Source: Haloflavibacter putidus
GTDB lineage: Bacteria; Bacteroidota; Bacteroidia; Flavobacteriales; Flavobacteriaceae
NCBI RefSeq assembly: GCF_006546625.1
Contig: NZ_VIAR01000008.1
Location: forward strand, 62,001-126,000
DNA: 64,000 bases
Reading direction: 5' to 3'
Shown: positions 26,023-33,399 of the stretch, in pieces
Layout of the letters: each line of letters begins with the position of its first letter
Position numbering within the stretch: position 1 is the first letter of the stretch
Notes under the pieces: generated by a model
The model's input: only the letters and a program-made list of their open reading frames with translations
The model's database searches: none
What the model was told of the DNA's origin: nothing
Made by a program: the position numbers and the translations under genes

Positions 26023-26901
26023 TTAATAATAAAGCTCATCTGTTTTAAGGTTTAAGAAACGTTGTGTGGCAAAGAAAGTGCTTAGCCAAGCAATAAGCAA
26101 ACCAAGTATAAACACGCCTGCAAATAAGCTTGCTAAAATTATTTTATCTGCCAGCAAGTGCAATTCGGGGAAACCGCGATTTACATAATATAAAACTGCG
26201 GCCATACCTATAAGTGCCAAAACAGCGCCAATTATTCCTAATTTAATATTTTTCCAGATAAACGGGCGGCGTATAAAACCTTTTGTGGCACCAACCATTT
26301 GCATGGTTTTTATGGTAAACCGCTTGGCATAAACAGAAAGTCTAATCGAGCTGTTTATTAGTAAAACGGCTATAAAAGTAAATATGCCGCAGATTACCAA
26401 AATCCAGAAGCTAATGCGTTTTATATTTTCGTTAAGTAAAGAAATAAGGGGTTTATCGTAAATTACTTCGTCTACAAAGCTTTTTTCTTGTAAGTCTCGA
26501 GAGATTTCGGCAATTTTTACTTCAGAAACATAATCGGCGTTAAAAAATACGTCTATCGAATTCTGTAAGGGGTTATACCCTAAGAATTCCATAAAGTCTT
26601 CGCCAATTTCTTTACTGTGCGCTTTTGCCGCTTCTTCTTTAGAAACAAAATTGGTGCTTTTGGTATAATCTGCCAAAGCAAGACTTTTTTCTAATTGGTT
26701 TATTTCTACTTCTTTTGCCGTGTCTTTTAAATAGATGCTCAAAGCAATTTGCTCTTTAAAATGGTCTGCCACTTTTTTAGTGTTTAATACCAGCAAACCC
26801 AGTAATCCTAACAAAAATAAAACCAAGGCAATACTAATAACTACCGAAAAATAGGAAGAAATCAAGCGCCTTTTTTGGTATTTTTCAAACGATGAACTCA
26901 T
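26023..26901 (-). CDS. ftsX: Cell-division permease-like protein FtsX
   Basis: The 292-residue protein has four membrane helices (about 17-38, 168-190, 215-240, 258-280) and a periplasmic domain between the first two, the FtsX layout. Family motifs are the N-terminal RRLISSYFSVVISIALVLFL and the VYAKRFTIKTMQMVGATKGFIRRPF loop. With FtsE (not in this window) it couples divisome activity to periplasmic murein hydrolases. It is the first gene of the ftsX-DUF3098-uppP-truB operon. Confidence 0.92.
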   Translation of the reverse strand: MSSSFEKYQKRRLISSYFSVVISIALVLFLLGLLGLLVLNTKKVADHFKEQIALSIYLKDTAKEVEINQLEKSLALADYTKSTNFVSKEEAAKAHSKEIGEDFMEFLGYNPLQNSIDVFFNADYVSEVKIAEISRDLQEKSFVDEVIYDKPLISLLNENIKRISFWILVICGIFTFIAVLLINSSIRLSVYAKRFTIKTMQMVGATKGFIRRPFIWKNIKLGIIGAVLALIGMAAVLYYVNRGFPELHLLADKIILASLFAGVFILGLLIAWLSTFFATQRFLNLKTDELYY

Positions 26902-27205
26902 ATAAATTTCAAAAGATTTTCTGTAAAAATAGTAAAGTAATTGAAATGCTACTATTATAAACGACCGCTTTTTGCAATAATTGCTTAATTCTTTTTTACA
27001 GCTAATGCTCTTTTTAGCCTTTACGGAAGTTTATTGCAAACTTTACGGAAAAATTAAAAATTTTCTTGCCGTAAATAAAGTAGCTAAAAAATGTTTTTTT
27101 AAACTAAACCAAGCTTTTGAGATAAGTATTCAATAGAAAAATACAAAAAGCAGCAGTTCTCAAACTATTTGTGTGCCTTGGGTTTAGTACTTTCAACATT
27201 AATAG
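26902..27205. other. Intergenic region between ftsX and leuS with repeated motifs and an inverted repeat
   Basis: This divergent spacer (26902-27257 in full) holds no credible gene. It has two direct copies of CTTTACGGAA (27019-27028 and 27041-27050). It also has a long imperfect inverted repeat: CTAAACC-AAGC plus TTTTGAGA (27104-27122) against TCTCAAA plus GCCTTGGGTTTAG (27158-27187). The repeat lies just upstream of the leuS -7 box, so it would act on DNA (a binding site or remnant of an insertion) rather than in the leuS mRNA. Confidence 0.4.
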
Positions 27206-27213
27206 TATTTTTG
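27206..27213 (+). promoter_or_regulatory. Candidate -7 box for leuS
   Basis: TATTTTTG matches TAnnTTTG and lies 44 bases before the leuS ATG. The spacing to the nearest upstream TTG (25 bases) is longer than usual. Confidence 0.45.
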
Positions 27214-27257
27214 TGCTTTAAAATTCAGCAGTTGTAACGCCGAAAATCCAAAAAGAA

Positions 27258-30200
27258 ATGAGTTATAATTTTAACGATATCGAGGCCAAGTGGCAAGCCT
27301 ATTGGCACAAAAACCAAACTTTTAAAGCCGCTAATCATAGCGATAAAGAAAAATTCTATGTGTTAGATATGTTTCCGTATCCGTCTGGCGCGGGTTTGCA
27401 CGTTGGGCATCCGTTAGGTTATATAGCAAGCGATATTTATGCGCGTTTTAAACGCCATCAAAATTATAATGTTTTACACCCGCAAGGCTACGATTCTTTT
27501 GGTTTGCCAGCAGAACAATATGCTATCCAAACCGGGCAACATCCTGCTATTACTACAAAAACTAATATAAAACGCTACCGAGAACAATTAGATAAAATTG
27601 GTTTTTCTTTTGATTGGAGTCGGGAGGTACGCACTAGCGATCCGGATTATTATAAATGGACACAATGGATTTTTATTCAGCTTTTTGAAAGCTGGTACGA
27701 TTATAAAGAAGACAAAGCCCGCGATATTGCAGAATTAAAAGAGATTTTTACTTCCAAAGGTAACACGAGCGTAAATGCTGCTTGCGATACAGATGTATCT
27801 GAATTTTCTGCGGAAGAATGGAAAAGTTTTTCTACGCAAAAACAACAAGAAATACTACTAAAATACCGCCTAACCTACCTTGCCGAAACAGAAGTAAACT
27901 GGTGTCCGCAATTAGGAACCGTTTTGGCCAACGACGAGATTGTAAACGGCGTTTCAGAACGTGGCGGCTATCCGGTAGTGCGTAAAAAAATGAAACAATG
28001 GAGTATGCGCATCTCAGCCTATGCAGAGCGTTTATTGCAAGGTTTAGAAAGCCTAGATTGGACAGATAGCTTAAAAGAAAGTCAGCGTAATTGGATTGGC
28101 AAATCTGTTGGGGCGATAGTTGAATTTCAGGTGCTTTCTTCAGATAGAAGCAAAACTGCCTCCCATCCCCAACCCTTCCCCGAGGGAAGGGAGAGTGCAC
28201 AGGAAAAAGAATACTATAGACGGCTAACCGGTAATCCTAAGATAGCTGGAGAATTGCTAAAAAGAGCAAAAGAAATGCGCAAAAATCCTACGGATGCAGA
28301 AAAAAAAATGTGGGATAGTTTAAGAGCGAAAAAATTAGGAGTAAAATTTAGACAGCAACACCCAATAGATAATTATATTGTAGATTTTGTATGTCTTGAT
28401 AAAAAATTAATTATTGAAGTTGATGGAGAAATCCATCAGTTCCAAAAAGAAAAGGATGAAGAACGTCAGCTTATTTTAGAGCAAAAATTAGGTTATAAAA
28501 CTTTACGTTTTACTAACGATGAGGTGAAAAACTTTCATTCTAAAGTAATAGATGAAATTAAAGCGAAATTAGAAGTCCTCCCCTCAGGGGAGGATTTAGG
28601 AGGGGATGCCTCATCAACAGCCTCGTCTAAAAAAAACAACGACAATAATTTAAAAGAGAACGCTTCCTTCACAAACTCAATCCAAAACTCAAACCACAAA
28701 TTTGAAGTTTTCACCACCCGCCCAGATACTATTTACGGCGTAACTTTTATGACCTTGGCACCGGAACATGAATTGGTAGATCATATTACCACAAAAGAAC
28801 AAAAAGAAGCGGTACAAGCTTATAAAGAAAAAACCGCCAAACGCAGCGAGCGCGAGCGTATGGCAGATGTAAAAAGCATCACCGGCGTCTTTACCGGCGC
28901 GTATGCAGAGCACCCGTTTACCAAAGAAGCTATTCCTATTTGGATTGGAGATTATGTCTTGGCAAGCTATGGCACCGGAGCGGTAATGGCCGTTCCTTGT
29001 GGCGACCAGCGCGATCACGATTTTGCTAAGCATTTTGAAGGAAAACCCGGCATGCCGCCAATCAAAAATATTTTTAAAGATGTAGATGTTTCGGAAGCTG
29101 CATACAGCGGAAAAGAAAACACGGTAATCACTAATTCTGATTTTTTAAGTGATTTACCTTATAAAAAAGCCTTAAAAAGAGCCATTTTTGAACTGGAAAA
29201 AACCGGGCAGGGCAAAGGAAAAACCAATTACCGTTTGCGCGATGCCGTTTTTAGTAGACAGAGATATTGGGGCGAGCCGTTTCCGGTATATTATGTAGAT
29301 GGTTTACCGCAAATGATTGCAGAAGAACATTTACCTTTAGAATTGCCTGAGGTAGAAAAATATTTACCTACAGAAGAAGGCGAGCCGCCTTTGGGAAGAG
29401 CAGATGTTTGGGCGTGGGATGCTAAAAACAAGAAAGTGGTAAAAAACCATTTAATAGACCACACTACTGTATTTCCGTTAGAACTAAATACCATGCCGGG
29501 TTGGGCAGGTAGCTCTTGGTATTTTTTCCGTTATATGGAAAAAGAAAAGCGGCAAGATGTTTTCGCTTCCGCGGAAGCGTTAAATTATTGGAAAAACGTA
29601 GACTTGTACATTGGTGGTAGCGAGCATGCCACCGGGCATTTACTTTATGCCCGTTTTTGGACAAAATTTTTAAACGATAGAAATTTGGTGCCAGTACAAG
29701 AACCCTTTAAAAAATTGATAAACCAAGGCATGATTTTAGGGGAAAGTGCTTTTGTGTATAGATTAGAAGGAGAAAATAAATTTGTGAGCGCAAATAAAAT
29801 CAAGGACTTGAAAGTGCAACCCATTCACGCCGATGTTGTTTTAGTAAATGCCTCTAATGAATTAGATATAGAAGCCTTTAAAAACTGGCGCCCCGAGTTT
29901 AAAGAAGCAGAATTTATTACTGAAGAAGACGGCAAATACATTGTTGGTCGCGAGGTAGAAAAAATGTCTAAATCTAAATACAACGTAGTAAATCCCGATG
30001 ATATTTGCGAAGAATACGGCGCAGACACTTTACGGATGTACGAAATGTTTTTAGGTCCCTTAGAACAATCTAAACCTTGGAGTACCGCCGGACTTAGCGG
30101 CGTACATAATTTTTTAAAGAAACTTTGGAAACTTTACCATAATGGCGATGAGTTTCAGGTTAGCGAAGAGGCGGCAAGCAAAGAATCGTTAAAAACCCTG

Positions 30201-30641
30201 CACAAAACCATCAAAAAGGTAACCGATGATATTGAGGAGTTTAGTTTTAATACCTCCGTCTCTACTTTTATGATTTGCGTAAACGAGCTTAGTTCACAAA
30301 AATGCAATAACAGGGAAGTTTTAGAACCTTTAGCAGTATTAATTGCCCCATACGCGCCGCATATCGCCGAAGAGTTATGGCAAAAATTAAGAAATAAATC
30401 GAGTGTTGCTTTTGCTGCGTATCCAAAATTCGAGGAAAAACACGTAAAAGAAAGTGCAAAAACCTACCCGATTTCCTTTAACGGAAAAATGCGCTTTACT
30501 TTAGATTTAGCCTTAAATTTATCGAAAGAAGAAATCGAAAAGATTGTTATGGAAGACGAACGCACGCAAAAACAACTTAATGGACGCGAACCTAAAAAAG
30601 TAATAATCGTACCGGGAAAAATTGTTAATATTGTCGGGTAA
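27258..30641 (+). CDS. leuS: Leucyl-tRNA synthetase with an in-frame DUF559 endonuclease-domain insertion
   Basis: The 1127-residue protein exceeds the 920-950 residues I expect for Bacteroidota LeuRS. The Rossmann core has HVGH (48-51) and KMSKS (902-906). The editing domain retains TTRPDT (486-491) and the Asp in GDQRDHDF, and the anticodon-binding and C-terminal domains follow to the end. The excess is one block at about residues 292-479, between the editing-domain strand VGAIVEFQVL and the strand FEVFTTRPDT. Within it, residues 320-438 form a DUF559 (Vsr-like) domain; the rest is Ser/Asn/Lys-rich linker. All synthetase motifs survive, so charging of tRNA-Leu is expected to work. The insertion is described as its own entry. 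Confidence 0.95.
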   Translation: MSYNFNDIEAKWQAYWHKNQTFKAANHSDKEKFYVLDMFPYPSGAGLHVGHPLGYIASDIYARFKRHQNYNVLHPQGYDSFGLPAEQYAIQTGQHPAITTKTNIKRYREQLDKIGFSFDWSREVRTSDPDYYKWTQWIFIQLFESWYDYKEDKARDIAELKEIFTSKGNTSVNAACDTDVSEFSAEEWKSFSTQKQQEILLKYRLTYLAETEVNWCPQLGTVLANDEIVNGVSERGGYPVVRKKMKQWSMRISAYAERLLQGLESLDWTDSLKESQRNWIGKSVGAIVEFQVLSSDRSKTASHPQPFPEGRESAQEKEYYRRLTGNPKIAGELLKRAKEMRKNPTDAEKKMWDSLRAKKLGVKFRQQHPIDNYIVDFVCLDKKLIIEVDGEIHQFQKEKDEERQLILEQKLGYKTLRFTNDEVKNFHSKVIDEIKAKLEVLPSGEDLGGDASSTASSKKNNDNNLKENASFTNSIQNSNHKFEVFTTRPDTIYGVTFMTLAPEHELVDHITTKEQKEAVQAYKEKTAKRSERERMADVKSITGVFTGAYAEHPFTKEAIPIWIGDYVLASYGTGAVMAVPCGDQRDHDFAKHFEGKPGMPPIKNIFKDVDVSEAAYSGKENTVITNSDFLSDLPYKKALKRAIFELEKTGQGKGKTNYRLRDAVFSRQRYWGEPFPVYYVDGLPQMIAEEHLPLELPEVEKYLPTEEGEPPLGRADVWAWDAKNKKVVKNHLIDHTTVFPLELNTMPGWAGSSWYFFRYMEKEKRQDVFASAEALNYWKNVDLYIGGSEHATGHLLYARFWTKFLNDRNLVPVQEPFKKLINQGMILGESAFVYRLEGENKFVSANKIKDLKVQPIHADVVLVNASNELDIEAFKNWRPEFKEAEFITEEDGKYIVGREVEKMSKSKYNVVNPDDICEEYGADTLRMYEMFLGPLEQSKPWSTAGLSGVHNFLKKLWKLYHNGDEFQVSEEAASKESLKTLHKTIKKVTDDIEEFSFNTSVSTFMICVNELSSQKCNNREVLEPLAVLIAPYAPHIAEELWQKLRNKSSVAFAAYPKFEEKHVKESAKTYPISFNGKMRFTLDLALNLSKEEIEKIVMEDERTQKQLNGREPKKVIIVPGKIVNIVG
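28173..28191. repeat. Left-end hairpin of the DUF559 cassette
   Basis: CCCTTCCC (28173-28180) and GGGAAGGG (28184-28191) form a perfect 8-bp stem with loop CGA. It is strikingly GC-rich compared with the surrounding leuS sequence and is translated as part of the linker (PQPFPEGRE). Confidence 0.85.
28576..28594. repeat. Right-end hairpin of the DUF559 cassette
   Basis: TCCTCCCC (28576-28583) and GGGGAGGA (28587-28594) form a perfect 8-bp stem with loop TCA, followed by TTTAGGAGGGGATG. It is translated as VLPSGEDLGGD. The stem-loop geometry equals that of the left end, although the sequence differs. Confidence 0.85.
29564..29579. repeat. 16-bp perfect palindrome in leuS
   Basis: CGCTTCCGCGGAAGCG is a perfect palindrome inside the leuS coding region. 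Its core TTCCGCGGAA recurs at 2931-2940 (intergenic) and 54398-54407 (in the second cupin gene). Confidence 0.7.
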
Positions 30642-30733
30642 AAAACCAAAGCAGGCAAGTTGGCAGTTTTAAAACGAATTGGCGGGGTTTTTGCTTTAGT
30701 TTAATTTCAATTTAAAAAAACAAATAAAAAAAT

Positions 30734-31426
30734 ATGTTTGGATATTATATACTTATCGGGCTTATTATGTTGACCAGTTGGTATGTTAGCCATAAGCTAA
30801 AAACCAAATTTAAGAAATACTCAAAAGTTCATTTGCAAAACGGAATGAGCGGAAAAGAAATTGCCGAGCAAATGTTGACAGATAATGGTATTACAGATGT
30901 AAAGGTAATTTCTACACCGGGACAATTAACAGATCATTATCATCCTACAAAAAAAACCATAAATTTAAGCGAATCGGTTTATAATCAACGTAACGCTGCC
31001 GCCGCTGCTGTTGCTGCGCACGAATGCGGCCACGCCGTACAACACGCTCAAGCTTATAGTTGGTTAACGATGCGCAGCACCTTGGTTCCTGTTGTTAGCG
31101 TTGCTTCTAACCTTAGTCAATGGGTAATTATGGGCGGTTTAATTTTAATGGGTATGGTTTCGGTAGGTGTCGGACAAATGGTTTTACTTGCCGGAATTGT
31201 TATGTTTGGCTTAGGAACCCTGTTTAGCTTTATTACCTTGCCGGTAGAATACGATGCAAGTAACCGCGCATTAGCTTGGCTTAAAGCCGAAAATATAGTA
31301 ACTCCCCAAGAATATGAAGGCTCTGAAGACGCCTTAAAATGGGCTGCCAGAACTTATGTAGTTGCCGCAATTGGCTCTTTGGCTACCTTATTATATTTTA
31401 TAGGAATATTTTTAGGAAGAGATTAA
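30734..31426 (+). CDS. YugP-type neutral zinc metallopeptidase, membrane-bound
   Basis: The 230-residue protein has an N-terminal helix, a zinc-binding AAHECGHAVQHA motif (about 95-106, HExxH) and three later membrane helices, with VEYDASNRALAWL providing the expected third-ligand region. It belongs to the PF04298 group of membrane zinc peptidases typified by Bacillus YugP; substrates are not known. It lies 92 bp after leuS and ends at a strong bidirectional terminator. Confidence 0.9.
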   Translation: MFGYYILIGLIMLTSWYVSHKLKTKFKKYSKVHLQNGMSGKEIAEQMLTDNGITDVKVISTPGQLTDHYHPTKKTINLSESVYNQRNAAAAAVAAHECGHAVQHAQAYSWLTMRSTLVPVVSVASNLSQWVIMGGLILMGMVSVGVGQMVLLAGIVMFGLGTLFSFITLPVEYDASNRALAWLKAENIVTPQEYEGSEDALKWAARTYVVAAIGSLATLLYFIGIFLGRD

Positions 31427-31441
31427 AAAAAAATTAAGCAT

Positions 31442-31481
31442 AAAAAAGAGCTGTTTCTAGAAATTGAAACAGCTCTTTTTT
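31442..31481. terminator. Bidirectional terminator
   Basis: AAAAAAGAGCTGTTTC (31442-31457) pairs perfectly with GAAACAGCTCTTTTTT (31466-31481), a 16-bp stem with an 8-nt loop, A-rich on one side and T-rich on the other. It separates the converging metallopeptidase and saccharopine dehydrogenase genes. Confidence 0.93.
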
Positions 31482-31496
31482 TACTACAAGTTCCTA

Positions 31497-32867
31497 TTAG
31501 CCTACAATATTATCTATATTATAGCCTAAATATTCGCGTTCGGTTTCTGTAAACTCGATGCCGTTTTCTGCTAGTTCTTTTAAAATAGGGTTGTAAACCT
31601 CTTTTAAAATAGGGCGCAAAACACCGGGAGTTGTTATTTCTTTATTCAAGATTTTAAGCGTAGCAATGGCAACAGGCAACCCAACGGTTTTTGCCATAGC
31701 GGTGTAAGTTTGATCTTCGCCTATATGCACCATAGTGGAGTCTATTTGCTTTTTTTCGCCGTCAAGCTCATAGCCAAATTTATGATACATTACAATCATA
31801 TCTTTGTCTTCTGGGGCTAGCGTCCATTTCTCTTCTAAAATCTTTTGCAAGGCTTGCGCCGGCGTAGTATCTTTTAAACCTATTTTTTTATTCGGATTAA
31901 AGATGTCTAACTCTTCCAGTTTATCCCACATCAAATCGTCTTGATCTATTTTTAAACTGTGACGCATTTTAAGTTCTACAGAATCTGTAGGAGAATAGGG
32001 TAAAAAAGAGTTTACAAAATCGCGATAACTCATATTTTCAGAGTTTTGCATTGCATAGGTGTCGTCTGTCATTCCCAGTTGTACAAACATATTCCAGGCT
32101 TTGCTAAAACCAACTCTTCTAAGCGTTCCGCGATAAAGGGTTTTTATATCTTCTAAACCGTAAACGCCTCTGTATTTTAAAGAATTTCGGTTAGCTAAGC
32201 CTTCAAACCTTCCGTAACCTTCAATTTCCAAAAATTCTGTTCTTCTAAACAAACGGTGATACGGAATGTATTTATATTGTCCTTCTTGAATAAACTCTGC
32301 CGCGCCACCTTGTCCGGCAACCACAACATTTCTTGGGTTCCATGTAAATTTGTAATTCCATAAATTGGTATCGCTTTCGGGAGCTACCAGACCACCGGTA
32401 AACGACTCGAATAACAGCATTTTGCCACCTGCATCTCTAATTTTATCAATTACCTGCATAGCACTCATATGGTCTATACCTGGATCTACGCCAATTTCGT
32501 TCATAAATACCAAACCTTTTTCTTTTACCATATTATCTAAGGCTTGCATTTCTTCACTTACATAAGAGGCCGTAACCATGTTTTTATTAAAGGCAACGCA
32601 ATCTTTAGCCACTTGAATGTGGAAACGCGCCGGCAACATAGAAATAACTATATCTGCCTCTTTTACGGCTTTTTGGCGTTCTTCTTCTTTAAAGATGTCC
32701 AATTCAATTGCTTTAGACCTGTTATGGTTACCGGCAACTTTTTTGGCGTTCTCTAAAGAAATATCTCCAATGGTAAGTTGCAGATCTTCAGATTCACTTT
32801 TTTCTTTTAGGTATTTAATGAGCGAAGAAGTAGATTTTCCTGCTCCTATAATTAAAATATTTCGCAT
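31497..32867 (-). CDS. Saccharopine dehydrogenase family protein
   Basis: The 456-residue protein has an N-terminal NAD(P)-binding Rossmann fold (ILIIGAGKSTSSLIKYL; the third Gly of the usual GxGxxG is Thr or Ser) and a saccharopine dehydrogenase C-terminal domain from about residue 130. Typical segments are IGVDPGIDHMSAM and GLVAPESDTNLWNYKFTWNP. Family members act in lysine catabolism (saccharopine to glutamate plus aminoadipate semialdehyde) or in carboxynorspermidine synthesis. The sequence alone does not separate these, and no partner gene for either path is adjacent. Confidence 0.87.
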   Translation of the reverse strand: MRNILIIGAGKSTSSLIKYLKEKSESEDLQLTIGDISLENAKKVAGNHNRSKAIELDIFKEEERQKAVKEADIVISMLPARFHIQVAKDCVAFNKNMVTASYVSEEMQALDNMVKEKGLVFMNEIGVDPGIDHMSAMQVIDKIRDAGGKMLLFESFTGGLVAPESDTNLWNYKFTWNPRNVVVAGQGGAAEFIQEGQYKYIPYHRLFRRTEFLEIEGYGRFEGLANRNSLKYRGVYGLEDIKTLYRGTLRRVGFSKAWNMFVQLGMTDDTYAMQNSENMSYRDFVNSFLPYSPTDSVELKMRHSLKIDQDDLMWDKLEELDIFNPNKKIGLKDTTPAQALQKILEEKWTLAPEDKDMIVMYHKFGYELDGEKKQIDSTMVHIGEDQTYTAMAKTVGLPVAIATLKILNKEITTPGVLRPILKEVYNPILKELAENGIEFTETEREYLGYNIDNIVG

Positions 32868-32936
32868 ATTATTATTACTTGATTAAATTTGTTTTTTCAA
32901 AGTAATTAATAAATTATTGTATATAAAAATTAAATC

Positions 32937-33326
32937 ATGCATCAAAGGTTATTGATTTTAGGAAGTATTTACGGAATGACGGCAGTAATACTTGGAGCTT
33001 TTGGCGCTCATGGTTTAGAAAAAATACTGGATACCAGTTCTTTAGAAACATTTGAAGTAGGAGTGCGTTACCAATTTTATCACGCTTTATTTGCATTGGT
33101 TTTGGGTGCAACAAATTTTTTACAAAATAAAACTAAAAATAGTGTGTTTTACTTGCTTTTGGTTGGGCAGATTTTATTTTCGGGCTCCATTTATTTACTA
33201 GCTACAAATTCTCTTACACAAATAGATTTTACTTCTATTGCATTTAGCACTCCAATAGGCGGTTTATTATTGATAATAAGTTGGTTGTTGGTGCTTATAA
33301 AAGCTATAAAATATAAAAAAGGTTAA
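32937..33326 (+). CDS. DUF423 membrane protein
   Basis: The 129-residue protein has four membrane helices. The N-terminal LGAFGAHGLEKIL and VRYQFYHALFALVLG are the DUF423 hallmarks (YwdK/YgdD-like). The function is not established. It is a stand-alone gene between the divergent saccharopine dehydrogenase and pckA. Confidence 0.9.
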   Translation: MHQRLLILGSIYGMTAVILGAFGAHGLEKILDTSSLETFEVGVRYQFYHALFALVLGATNFLQNKTKNSVFYLLLVGQILFSGSIYLLATNSLTQIDFTSIAFSTPIGGLLLIISWLLVLIKAIKYKKG

Positions 33327-33364
33327 ATATCACCTCTAAATCTTCAATTATCTGGTATTATTTA

Positions 33365-33372
33365 TATTTTTG
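33365..33372 (+). promoter_or_regulatory. Candidate -7 box for pckA
   Basis: TATTTTTG fits TAnnTTTG and is 27 bases before the pckA start codon; a -33 TTG is not clear. Confidence 0.45.
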
Positions 33373-33399
33373 TTTATCAAACACAACAATTAAAATTTT

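Larger units (their letters stand above)
28163..28606 (+). mobile_element. Putative mobile DUF559-endonuclease cassette inserted in frame in leuS
   Basis: A 444-bp segment encodes a DUF559/Vsr-like nuclease domain: conserved AEKKMWDSLRA helix, KFRQQHPID, and the PD-(D/E)XK-type core with Asp376 (VDF), Glu387 and Asp389 (IIEVDGEIH), ending LRFTNDEV. The left end has an 8-bp stem/3-nt loop hairpin (28173-28191) and so does the right end (28576-28594). The outer edges carry inverted CATCCCC (28164-28170) and GGGGATG (28602-28608). TGCCTC occurs on both sides (28157-28162 and 28607-28612) like a 6-bp target duplication. Cassette plus one repeat is 450 bp, so the frame is kept. No intein splicing motifs are present. 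DUF559 being nuclease-like is family knowledge; mobility is inference. Confidence 0.7.

Noticed and set aside
27084-27257. T-box or other riboswitch upstream of leuS
   Set aside because: The inverted repeat lies upstream of the likely -7 box, no T-box sequence or antiterminator was seen, and T-boxes are not expected in Bacteroidota.
28163-28606. Intein or group I intron in leuS
   Set aside because: The frame is continuous, there is no Cys/Ser splice junction with a C-terminal His-Asn, no intein blocks, and no intron core; the insert begins and ends in Ser-rich linker.
28535-29033. Minus-strand ORFs opposite leuS, and similar antisense ORFs opposite pckA, tyrS, ComEC and the POT genes
   Set aside because: They are shadows of strongly supported genes on the other strand, with no recognisable domains or start context.
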